Positions 1 through 9,500 of a DNA stretch of 17,819 bases are shown piece after piece. Source of the stretch: Physocladia obscura (taxonomy: Eukaryota; Chytridiomycota; Chytridiomycetes; Chytridiales; Chytriomycetaceae). The notes beneath the pieces are model-generated. The model made no database searches, was not told the origin of the DNA, and worked only from the letters and a program-made list of their open reading frames with translations. Position 1 is the first letter of the stretch. Each line of letters begins with the position of its first letter. The position numbers were made by a program, and so were the translations under genes. Location of the stretch: positions 1-17,819 of the forward strand of contig JADGJH010000495.1 in the NCBI GenBank assembly GCA_027596945.1, written 5' to 3'.

Positions 1-21
1 GAGAAACTTGTGCCTCAGATC

Positions 22-702
22 TCAACTGCCTGTCAAATAGATTAGTGATTTTGACAGGAGGTGGCAATTGCATAGCTTGTTGTAGTGTTGATGGATTGCA
101 AAGGAGAATGCCCAGTCATGCCAGATCATGTTTTCTTCTTGAAGATGTGGATGGTATGTCTTCAGTTGTTCAATGATGGTATTAAATTGTAATTTATTTG
201 GCGCTCCTGATCTGTCAATGCCTTCCAAACCATTGATAGAGCGAATAACTTTTTCATAATTGGCAGATTTTCCAACAGATCTTAAGTAAGCATAGATGAA
301 TACAGTTAGTTCTCCGTCGCCAGCTGCCAAAGTGCCCATCATATTGTCTTTAATTGTCCAAAGTGGTCTTGCAACAACTAATTACAGTTAGTATGCACAA
401 AACGGTCAGAATAAAAACACTCACTAACCACCAAATAAATACAAGCGCTGATTTTTGAGAACCACAATAAAATCCGCAAAGGTTTCGATTTTAACTCCAC
501 CACTTTCGTTTTGAACAGCGCCAGAACTGTTAACTGTTGCTTTGCCTTTCAGTTCCAGAGCCACTGTTGCCCAGAGTGTCATTTTCAAATCAGCTGCAGT
601 TCCATTGAATTCACCAGTTGGAAGGGTTTTCGCATTCTTGTTCTTCTGTGACTTGTAGCACTTGACAATGGGAAGCAGCTTCAGAGCAAACTTAGCAGAC
701 AT
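22..702 (-). CDS. Hypothetical protein, two exons, possibly frame-broken at its 3' end
   Basis: I do not recognise this protein. Exon 1 is 702-429, starting at the first ATG (MSAKFALKLL). The intron is 428-378 (51 bases), with donor GTTAGT, a perfect TACTAAC branch point and acceptor TAG. Exon 2 is 377-22. The join is in phase (FG|VVARPLWT) and gives 209 residues. The protein is soluble-looking, with a lysine-rich stretch near residues 19-28 and no clear membrane segment or known motif. The last 16 or so residues look unlike the rest, and a different frame stays open to the window edge. The annotated stop at 22-24 may therefore be an artefact of an indel, and the gene may continue outside the window. 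Intron structure and phase support a real gene; function is unknown. Confidence 0.6.
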
Positions 703-1331
703 GTCAACTCCAAAAAAAAAAAATTAATTTTGTCCAAAAACGACAATATAAACTGATTGTACACTCTGGCAGCATTTTCAGCCGCCTAATTTGCGGCAGA
801 AATATAATCCGGGACTTGTTGTTCAATTTTGCGAGACAGCTTTTGCTGCTATCTGGGTGCGACGCGCGGTTGAGGATTGCAGTGGAATGGCCGAGCGACA
901 CCTGCCACGTGCGCTGCCTGCAATTGAGCCCCTGAAAACCGGAGAACAGTTTGAGGCAGGCGCTGTGGTGGAGGCAATGGGCGCGTGGCGTCGGAGTGGT
1001 TGGCGGCAATCGACACGGGTTGGGTAGGCATGTGGAGTGGACCGAGTTGTAGTAGCAGCGTGAGCGTGAAGCGAGATGAGTGAACAAACGTTGACCTTTA
1101 TTGAGCATACTTTTAAAACAACAATAAAATGAAACACGATCTTCTCAAGAAATAAACCTTTGATTCTCTAAATATCTGTCATCAGTGTTCTTAAAAAAGA
1201 AAGAAATGAGAATTTCAACTGCAAACCAACACGATGCTCAATCAATGTCATTAATCATTTGTTGAACTGTAGATTCAAAGACTTTTGATGTTTCTCATGG
1301 ATGTTATTGTTTGTGTTTGTTTCAACAAACA
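703..1331. other. Intergenic region with a GC-rich block and a plus-strand AATAAA
   Basis: The stretch of about 830-1030 is visibly GC-rich (my estimate about 60 percent) between AT-rich flanks. It is open in several frames on both strands, as expected from its composition. The plus frame 791-1027 (78 codons) has no ATG at its start, and its first internal ATG leaves only about 46 codons. An AATAAA lies at 1123-1128, so a short plus-strand transcript divergent from the gene at 702 is possible. No tRNA, no convincing protein and no repeat was seen. It may be the shared control region of the two flanking genes. Confidence 0.4.
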
Positions 1332-2734
1332 ATGATTGGTTTGTCATCTGTTCACCAAACATTGCGCTGTGCTTTGATTGCGGCTTCACGAAGGCCAGAA
1401 ATACGAAGCAAAACGGGATGCCGCATGTCTGCAACTCTGTTTTCGCAGACCCAGCTGCTGCCGCCAATCTCTCGCTTCTATCCCATCCGGAAAACCTCAA
1501 CGGCAGCATCATCATCGGTACTAACTGGTGCATCAAAGCCTATTCCGCTTGCTTCCGATCAATCACCGAAAACTGAATCCGAATTCGAATCTAATATCGA
1601 AACGAATGCTGCCCTGCGTTGGAAAGATCCCCCACCAGCGTCGATTCCAGGAACTTACATTTCGTTAGCAAAGGCACGGCTTGCAGCCCTTGTTGTGCTG
1701 ACTACAATGGCTGGGTGCGTAAATATCTTTGCGATTCCTTGGTTTCTTTTGTATGTCCATGAGTCATTCTGACTCTGACTCTTACAGGTACGCAGTATGT
1801 CCTTTGGCAACTTCTCTTCCAACGCTACTCGCCACAACTGTTGGCACAGCTCTTTGCGTTGCAAGTGCAAACTCGCTGAACCAGGTATGTTCGCCACAGC
1901 ATCTTTTATTTTTTAACAATTCTACTATTCAACCTCAGTGGATAGAGGCTCCTTACGATGCTCAGATGAACCGGACAAGATCACGCGTTCTTGTTACCCA
2001 TTCGATTTCGCCGATTCACGCGTTTTCGTTTGGTATTGCTTCGGGGATTGCTGGCTTTGTCTCTTTATATGCTCTTGTCAATCCCATTACAGCTGTGCTT
2101 GGGCTTGCAAATATTGTTTTGTATGCTGGAATTTACACACCAATGAAGCGATTTTCAATTTGGAATACTTGGGTTGGCTCGTTGGTTGGTGCAATTCCTC
2201 CAATTATGGGGTGGACCGCTTGTACTGGAACAATTGATGCCGGCGCTTTGTTTATGGGTACAATGCAATTTATTGTTAACTTTTACAATTTAAATTTGAC
2301 TTTTTCTTCCTTGTGCATCAGGCGCGATCCTCTTTGCATGGCAGTTTCCGCATTTCAATGCACTGAGCTGGAACTTACGGTCTGACTATTCGAAGGCTGG
2401 ATACCACATGATGGTGAAAACATTTTTAGGCATGAAATTAACTGGTATTCGAATTAAACTTTGAATTCGACAGTGCGTCGTGGATCCTGCGTTAAATGGA
2501 CGTGTTTCTTTGCGGTATGCGCTGGCACTGATTCCATTATGTGCATCTGCTCCGGCAATCGGTCTCACAAGCTGGATGTTTGTTGCAACAAGCAGTGTTG
2601 TCAATGGCATCTTTGCAATGGCCGCATACCGCTTCTGGCGCAACAGTAATGAAAAAACGGCACGCGAATTGTTTTTCATGAGTCTGATTCATTTGCCCGC
2701 CTTGCTTGCACTCGTCATGATTTTCAAATTGTAA
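1332..2734 (+). CDS. COX10: Protoheme IX farnesyltransferase (heme O synthase), mitochondrial
   Basis: This is an inner-membrane UbiA-type prenyltransferase that transfers farnesyl from farnesyl diphosphate to heme B, making heme O, the precursor of heme A for cytochrome c oxidase. Exons: 1332-1714, 1788-1884, 1939-2257, 2322-2413, 2474-2734. Introns are 73, 54, 64 and 60 bases with GT..AG ends and all joins are in phase, giving 383 residues, close to S. pombe-sized COX10. The N-terminus (about 100 residues) is rich in Arg, Ser and Thr, as for a mitochondrial presequence. The core begins near [21 protein letters not shown]. The prenyl-diphosphate/Mg motif region is N156[18 protein letters not shown] (D167, conserved NRTR). 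The second conserved loop is [20 protein letters not shown] (about 226-245), followed by [15 protein letters not shown] and [14 protein letters not shown]. Start choice is uncertain: an in-frame ATG at 1425 would give a shorter presequence. Confidence 0.95.
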
Positions 2735-2755
2735 AACTGTGTGAAGTTTGAAAAT

Positions 2756-2776
2756 AATAAATAAATAATAAATAAA
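2756..2776 (+). terminator. Poly(A) signal cluster of COX10
   Basis: Overlapping AATAAA hexamers at 2756-2761, 2760-2765 and 2771-2776 begin 21 bases after the COX10 stop codon. This is the expected distance for a fungal 3' end-processing signal. Confidence 0.65.
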
Positions 2777-3219
2777 AATTTTGAAACAACTGAGTATTTG
2801 AGAAATTGATGTTGCGAAGAGTCAATCTATCAGATACTCGCATTAGTTCAGAAATACGTGGCAGCAAGCAGAGAGAATGAATGGCTTATTACAAAAAGCC
2901 AAGTCATTGCATAATTATTTTATTGTTTTTATGTTGTATTTTTTTTTTTTGGTTGTTTTTTTGTTTTGTTTTCGACTATCGCACATTCCTAATCACAAAG
3001 TGCAATGCATCATTCTCGAACCAATTATAATAACCAGGGAGTAACTTGTCGACCGCATTTCGATATTCTGAAATTACTTCAATTAAACTCAAATATTTCG
3101 CGACAAAAACGGCCAAAGTAGTTTCCTGACAATACGATCGAAACCATCTGTTATTATAAGAATTTTTTAATTTTTACCTCAGTTATTTCTGTTTATTATT
3201 ATTATTTCGAAGTTTGGTT
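2777..3219. other. Intergenic region between two convergent genes
   Basis: This lies between the 3' end of COX10 and the 3' end of the minus-strand gene 3220-4067. It has a T-rich tract at about 2936-2971 and is otherwise AT-rich sequence with stops in all frames. No RNA gene, repeat or further coding signal was seen. Confidence 0.6.
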
Positions 3220-4067
3220 TCAACTTAACTGGCTTCGATATCCTGGTTTCGAAACTTCCTTGATATAAACCTTGATCTGTTCAGAAGCGAGTAAAGACTG
3301 CTGCACAGCCGATTTTTGATCGTCCGGTATAAATTCTACTGCAGCAGCAGTTTCATTTTCATTATCATCAGTACTGCCGCCAAATGATGACGCGTGGAGT
3401 GGAATATCAGCACGGAACACTATTTTCTCCAAGCTTCGCGACGAAAAAATCACGTATGAAATTTCGGAAATTATAATTTTTTCGGCTAGTTTGTTCAATC
3501 GGAAGCTAATTTTTTTTGACATTGTTGTGAGTGATTCGAGCTGGTCGAGTGTTAACTGGCGGTCGTTGCTCGTCAGGGCGCCCAAATAAACCTTGGGGGA
3601 AAAAGAAATATACATGAATTACATATATATATTTTTTCTTTTACTTTTTCTTTTTCTTTTTCCAAACCATTGGCCAGTAAGAATTTGGCTGTTCAATCGC
3701 CATGGAAACTAATCCATTTGAAATCTGCGTGAGTTGCTCCTTCATGCTCACAATAGGGTCTGGAAACCCAGCAAACGCAAGAGCAAGTACGCCGCTGATG
3801 GAAACGAAAAATTGGATAGGTGTCAGCAAACAAGCTGGGGTTTGCCGTATCTGATATTATAATCATTAATAATTATGTTATTAATTATATCAGATATTAT
3901 ATATATATATATATATTAACTGCTGATACTATCGCATCGTCACGTGTAAGTGGGTTAGAGTCTGAAATTTCAGGATCTTCAGCTTGGCTTTCAGCTTTGC
4001 TTTTTTTAGAAGCAGTGCTTCGTCGTCCTGTTGTTGTTCTGATTAGCTGTGCCCAATCAAATGACAT
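3220..4067 (-). CDS. Hypothetical protein, three exons
   Basis: The family was not recognised. The proposed model reads ATG at 4067-4065 (MSFDWAQLIRTTTGRRS). Exon 1 is 4067-3930 (donor GTATCA) or 4067-3921 (donor GTTAAT), both in phase 0. Exon 2 is 3850-3668 after acceptor ATATCAG, exon 3 is 3591-3220 after acceptor CCCCAAG. The second donor is taken as GTTTGG at 3667, a donor also used in the permease and ABC genes here; the alternative GTAAAA would add a run of lysines. The result is 230 or 233 residues: a charged N-terminus, a hydrophobic stretch (TPIQFFVSISGVLALAFAG), then a block (WPMVYLGALTSNDRQLTL; SYVIFSSRSLEKIVF) that looks like a folded mixed alpha/beta domain, and an acidic, low-complexity C-terminal part. 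Open frames and consistent phases support a real gene; exon 1 is the least certain part. Confidence 0.6.
3848..3896. repeat. AT-rich imperfect palindrome (hairpin) in intron 1
   Basis: Outer arms TATCTGATAT (3848-3857) and ATATCAGATA (3887-3896) are perfect complements. Inner arms ATTAATAA (3865-3872) and TTATTAAT (3878-3885) pair around a five-base loop TTATG. A 7-base bulge (3858-3864) faces a single base (3886). It is followed by a run of TA repeats to about 3916. The minus-strand splice acceptor CAG (3853-3851) falls inside the outer arm. Confidence 0.8.
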
Positions 4068-4614
4068 TTCGATAAAATAAAATAATAATCTTTATTAGAG
4101 CGCTATTTTTAAAAGTTAAATTATCCATGTTGATCGCTTTATTCATTGAAGAGAACATTTTCTATTCTCTAGTTCTTATCTGAACGGAGATAAAAAACAA
4201 TCACAAGCCTCGGGTATCTTTACCTAAAACTCCTGTTTTAAATCTATTCAAAATAAATGCTATAAAGCAGATCTCGCATTGTAAAAAATATTGCCATTTC
4301 TTTATTCTGCGTATTGAGAAAGCGCAATGTTAAAATCTCTGCTTCAGAATTTTTTATGACCCAGTTTGAAACAGATTTCCAAAATTTTGATTTTTGAAGG
4401 CGCAAAACCTTTCAGAGTCGGACATAACTATCAAAAAGCTGTCTCAGTGAGTTGACGAGTCAGTTGCTAGACTAGATCATGCAAATAACGAAATTGGTGG
4501 ATAAGATGGGTGGCGGCTCGCAAACACGCCATCTGAAAAATTATGTCGCAATCAGCAGACTGAAAAAAAAGTATATAAAAAAAAAGAGGGGAATGTTCCT
4601 AATAACAAGTAAAG
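4068..4614 (+). promoter_or_regulatory. Intergenic promoter region of the permease (shared, divergent)
   Basis: This separates the start of the minus-strand gene (4067) from the permease ATG (4615), so it should carry both promoters. A TATA-like TATATAAAA sits at 4572-4580, 34 bases before the ATG. A GATAAG at 4500-4505 matches the core recognised by fungal GATA factors, which commonly control nitrogen-source permeases; a single copy is weak evidence. No repeats or RNA genes were seen. Confidence 0.4.
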
Positions 4615-6438
4615 ATGGCTGAGCCTGAATTGGTAAAATCGGAAAAGGCTGAGCTGGATGCGGAAAATAACAATGTGGATGGTGCCCCACCACACATTCA
4701 ACGCAGGCTGAAGGCCAGGCATTTGGAAATGATTGCAATTGGTGGAACTATCGGAACCGGGCTGTTGAAGAAGTCTGGCAGAACAATCGCTACTGCTGGG
4801 CCGCTTGGAGCGCTTCTCGTTTTCGCCATTGTCGGATTGCAAGGTTTGTTCCAATAAATTTTTCTTTTTTTTCTGCTGACTAACTTTTTTATCAAAGTTT
4901 ATGGGGTTGCTGCGGGTATTGGCGAAATGGTTACTTTTCTTCCCGTTGCGGGAGCTTTTTCTGCGTTGCCGGGAAGATTCGTCAATAAATCATTAGGATT
5001 CGCAACTGGTAATGAATGAAAAACTATGGTAACTTTTCTCTGACGTCCTTCTTTCTTTTCTAGGGTGGGTTTACTGGCTTAATTGGGCTCTTCCTGGTGA
5101 ATTTGCGGCCATTGCCACTCTTATGACGTACTGGGTTCCTAACTCCCAATTTCCCGACTGGATTTGGAGTGGAGTCTTCTTCATTCCACTCGTTATTGTC
5201 AACAGTTTCAACGTTCGTGGATTTGGAGAAACGGAATATATTCTGTCGCTTATCAAAGTTGTTGTCATTTCGCTCTTTCTGATTGTTGCACTTGCTGTTT
5301 GGTTTGGTGCCAACTCTAGTTCTGGTCCACTTTGGTTCACGTACTGGAATCCGCCGATCGTTGGATCGAATCCCGCTACTCAGTTCCAGAATTTTGCCGG
5401 GGCTTTCACCACCGCCTTTTATGCCTACAGTGGAACTGAGTTGGTAGGAATCACCTCAGCTGAAGCTCAAAATCCCCGCCTCTCTGTTCCTCGTGCCATC
5501 AACGGAACTTTCTGGAGAGTTATTATTTTCTATCTGGGCTCAATCTTTTTAGTTGGTGTTATTTTGTCCCCCACCTCCACTACCATTCTCGGAGCAAGCA
5601 TTGCAGATTCTCCGTTTGTCTACGCTTACAACCAAATTGGAATTCCTTCTGCGGCAGGAATCATGAATGCAGGTTTGGCACTTCATTTTTTATATCCTTT
5701 CTTTGAATTATAACGCATTGTCATTATTGTTTTCTAGTCATCATCATTGCTGCAACATCGTCCGCCAACTCTGGATTTTATGCAACCTCGCGTTCATTAT
5801 TAGGTCTAGCTCAGCAAGGCTTTGCACCGAAAATATTTGGAGCAGTCAATAAACGCGGTGTTCCTTACATTGGGCTCTATTTCACTGTTGCCTTTGGTAT
5901 AATTGGATTGATTGCTGGTTATGCCGTCGGTACCGAGTACGTGTTTGACTTCCTGTCTGGATTCGTTTCCATCAATGCAATGCTTGCTTGGGTTTCTTTG
6001 TCTTACACGCACTTGCGATTCCGCTGGGCTTACGTTGCTCAAGGACGCGATTTGAGCGAGTTGCCGTACAAGGCTCCGCTTTTTCCATACCTTGATTTTC
6101 TTTCCATTTTCATTGGAGTGTTTGTCCTTGTTTGCATCACGTTCGGCGCATTCGATAACGTTACGTCGTATAATATTTCGTGGCTTACAAACAATGCTTG
6201 GGTTTATTCCGGCGTTCCACTTGCTTTGATTCTATTTCTCGGACATGCATTATACGAAGGGCATATCTCTGGAAATGGATACCTATCTGGTTTCAAGCTT
6301 CTTCCTTATGATCAAGTCGATTTCGAAACTGGAAGAATTATTGAAACTGCCGAGGAAAAGGCAGCAGCTGACGCTGTTCACAAGAGACCAAAGAATATTA
6401 AGGAATGGTTTGAATGGATCAGATATAAGTTGTTTTGA
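4615..6438 (+). CDS. Amino-acid permease, APC superfamily, fungal YAT type
   Basis: A proton-coupled amino-acid importer of the plasma or an internal membrane; the exact substrate cannot be read from sequence. Exons: 4615-4843, 4898-5008, 5064-5672, 5738-6438. Introns are 54, 55 and 65 bases (donors GTTTGT, GTAATG, GTTTGG), giving 549 residues, normal for the family with about 12 membrane segments. The charged cytosolic N-terminus (1-36) leads into the conserved first helix HLEMIAIGGTIGTGL (36-50), whose GGTIGTG backbone binds the substrate carboxylate and amine in this fold. The family signature ELVGITSAEAQNPR is at 239-252, followed by SVPRAI, and the conserved ANSGFYATSRSLLGLAQ region starts exon 4. 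The C-terminal cytosolic tail is charged and rich in Lys, Glu and Ala. Its stop lies 66 bases from the stop of the convergent ABC gene, so the two 3' UTRs probably overlap. Confidence 0.93.
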
Positions 6439-6445
6439 TTGACAA

Positions 6446-6451
6446 AATAAA
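6446..6451 (+). terminator. Poly(A) signal of the permease
   Basis: AATAAA seven bases after the permease stop codon, in the short convergent gap. Confidence 0.5.
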
Positions 6452-6504
6452 CATGAGAATAAGAAATATTAAAAGGTCAATTCGATTGCCAATGCCCCAA
6501 ATTT

Positions 6505-9500
6505 TTATCCAGAAATGCCAGCATCTCTACACAGCTCCCAAAATGGTCCACTTTCCTTTTTCAACAAAGATTTTGGATTCCCATCAGCAATAACATTTCC
6601 AGAGCTCATGACCAGAACGCGATCCAACTCAATCACAGTATTCAATCTATGAGCTATCGTAATGGAAGTCCACTTTTTTGAATGACGTTCGTCCCTCAGA
6701 TCGTCTCCAATCATTGCCTTGACAGAAGCTTGAATGATTTCATCAGAAGCAGCGTCCAAAGATGCAGTCGCTTCGTCCATTACGATCAATCCACCATCAC
6801 TGCTAAAATCAATTGAATGGTTTCGGTTCCACTTTTTGCGAAATCTACGTAAAACTCCTCGCGCCAGAGATATCAGCTGTCGCTGTCCACCGGACAAATT
6901 TGAACCGCCCGTCGCCACACTTGTGTTCAAATGCAAAACACTGGTCTGTTCCTCTGATTTCGGGTAAACAAATTCCAGGGCAGCTTGTAATGCTTGGGGA
7001 CTATAAATTCTGGTTGGATCAAGATTCGACTCAACAGTTCCTTGAAAAATAAACGCTTCTTGTGGTATAATAACGATTCGTTCGCGCCTAATTTGAGTTA
7101 TCTTTAATATTACGTATTTTTTCAAAATATCACGAAACTCACAAATCTCGAAGCCCAATAAGTGAAATATCAACACCATCTATAGAAATTGATCCTCTTT
7201 CACATTCGAGAAATCGAACAAAGGACATTCCGAGCGTACTTTTACCCTGAAATATTAATCATATTTAAATTTGGGTTTTCAGATTCCACACGATATAAAT
7301 ACCGATCCAGTTCTCCCGACAATACCAACTGATTCTCCAGCCCGAATTACCAGCTGTTGCGGCATGTTAACAGCAAAAGAAGCATCTAATTTGTATCTAA
7401 TCCCGACGTTACTCATTACAATTGAACCACTATGGGGCCACTGTGTAAATAAAATTATTCTGATAGTTATTGAGAATCAAACACATGTACATACCGAAGC
7501 AGGAACTTGTCGTTCCTCTGTGATTTGAGCAGCTTCTTGGTCCAACAGAGTATACTCTTGCAATCTCTCAACAGATGTAAACGCCATTTCCATTTGAGCG
7601 CTATTGCGAACCAGCCACTAGTACCGTACAAAAAGAATTTTAAAAAAATATATAACAGTTTCGATTGGCCAAACCGTCAAAACGTCAGTGAACATGCTTG
7701 CGTAATTCAAAACAAGACCTGCCCATCCAGGATCCATTGTTCCAATCACACTCCAAGCTTTACCTGAGGCTGATAGAGCAATGGTGACGCCAGCGCCGAA
7801 AGCAACCAAGGCACCAACAGTTTCAACTCTAAAAGCAAGCCTATAACGAAAAAAGTTAGATCTAACCATTTTTTCTCACTATTTTGCATTTTTTCTTTCT
7901 TACCATCTATTTACAGCCCAAAGTGGAAGGAATGCGCGATGATTATTATCCAATGCCAAAAATAAATGCTCAATATGTGTTTTCGTTTTCCCAAATGCAC
8001 GGATAGTCGTAACACCGCTAAAGATACGGAATTAGCTCTACCCGCAAAAAAAAAAAAAAAAAGTTAAATTAACATACGCCAGCATTTCTCCAAAAGCAGA
8101 ATAAACGGGAGATCTAGTCGACGACTCGAGTCGTTTCAATGACCTTGTAATGGCCATAAATCTTTTCGCAATCGGCAAATAAATAAGCCCAATCGGGATT
8201 GCCAATGTCAACAGCATCGGAGAAGCAAACGAAATCATCAAAGCTACAGTTACGCCATGGATCATTTGCTGCACCGTTTCTCCAATACTGCCGGCAACTT
8301 CTTGGTCTAATACTTGCATATCCTTGCCAAAACGATTCATTATTTTGCCCGCAGGAGTGTTTTCGAAAAACGACACAGGGGCATTTACGAGGCGTTCAAA
8401 AGAAGCTGTTGATATTTTAGACGAGGCTTTTGTTGAGAAAAATATTTGGCAATTGAAACGTAGAATTAGCGCGCAAATCGCCAGTATGGCAGCACAAACG
8501 TAAATGAAGAGCAAGTTTGAGGAGTTTTCAGAGTCGTCATTGCCGATATCAGACCAAAGTTTCAGTGAATAATCATGTAGAAATCCAAACCCATATGCCG
8601 AAATTATCGAAAGCACAAACAGAATTGCAGAGAATAGACCCCCAAAAGACGACAAATAAAATTTGTAAACTCCAAGGGAAGCTTTTACTGCATCAGTAGA
8701 TTTGATGTTTACCTGTAGCGTTTGCGACGGTGTGATTGTATCCCTCTTAGAATTGTCAATCTTATCATCCCAAGATGCGTCTTCTTTTGATGAAATGCCT
8801 TCGATAGCATTCTTTGAACGAATGGCAGATTCCAAAGCCACACGTAGATGAATATTTGTTTTCGATTCGTCAAAAATTTCAGATCCCGAGCAGACTCCAC
8901 ACACAAGTCCACCTTGTTGCATCACAACAACCATTTCAGAAATCGGTATACACAACTCTGCAGCGTGAGTCACAAGAATTCTAGTTCGATGTTCCATCAA
9001 AGGCCCGAAAAAGCATTTATTAACAATATGCCGCGCAGTTTTCGCGTCAACAGCTGAAAGCACGTCATCCATCAACACAATGGAAGAATGTGCGTAAACA
9101 GCACGTGCCAGGCAAATTCTTTGACGTTGTCCGCCAGATAAAACTAATCCACGGTCACCAACATTTGTATTGTCACCAAATTCGAGTGTTTCAAGATCTG
9201 TCACCAACGCACAGGCTTCCAGAACTTGCTCATAGCGCTGCTGGTCGTATCCCGTACCGAAAAGAATATTTTCTTTCACTGATGCATTCATGAGCCAGGC
9301 CGATTGTGATACGTATGAAATTTGCCCCCCCGTTTCTGGAGTTTGGTGATAAGCGGGTGAAACAGCAATTCCGGAAAGAGTTCGAAGTTCTGAGAAATGT
9401 TTAAAAAAATGGTTAAATAAATTCAAAATATTCTCCCACCTCCCAATAACGCCATCAAAATTGTAGATTTTCCAGAGCCACTGGTGCCAATAATTGTTGA

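Noticed and set aside
970..1035. tRNA-like A-box (GTCGGAGTGGTTGGCGGC)
   Set aside because: No B-box (GGTTCGANNC type) follows and no cloverleaf arms can be paired.
704..1108. 134-codon minus-strand frame upstream of the first gene
   Set aside because: It lies in the GC-rich block that is open in several frames, has no recognisable motif and ends in a T-run just before the real ATG at 702.
6800..6860. Reading the NBD2 insert as an intron (donor GTAGAT, acceptor TTTTAG)
   Set aside because: A 46-base removal shifts the frame into a stop a few codons on; the only in-phase option is a 30-base intron, too short for this gene.
8199..9293. Several plus-strand frames opposite the ABC gene
   Set aside because: They are shadows of the minus-strand coding sequence, which carries all ABC motifs in its own frames.
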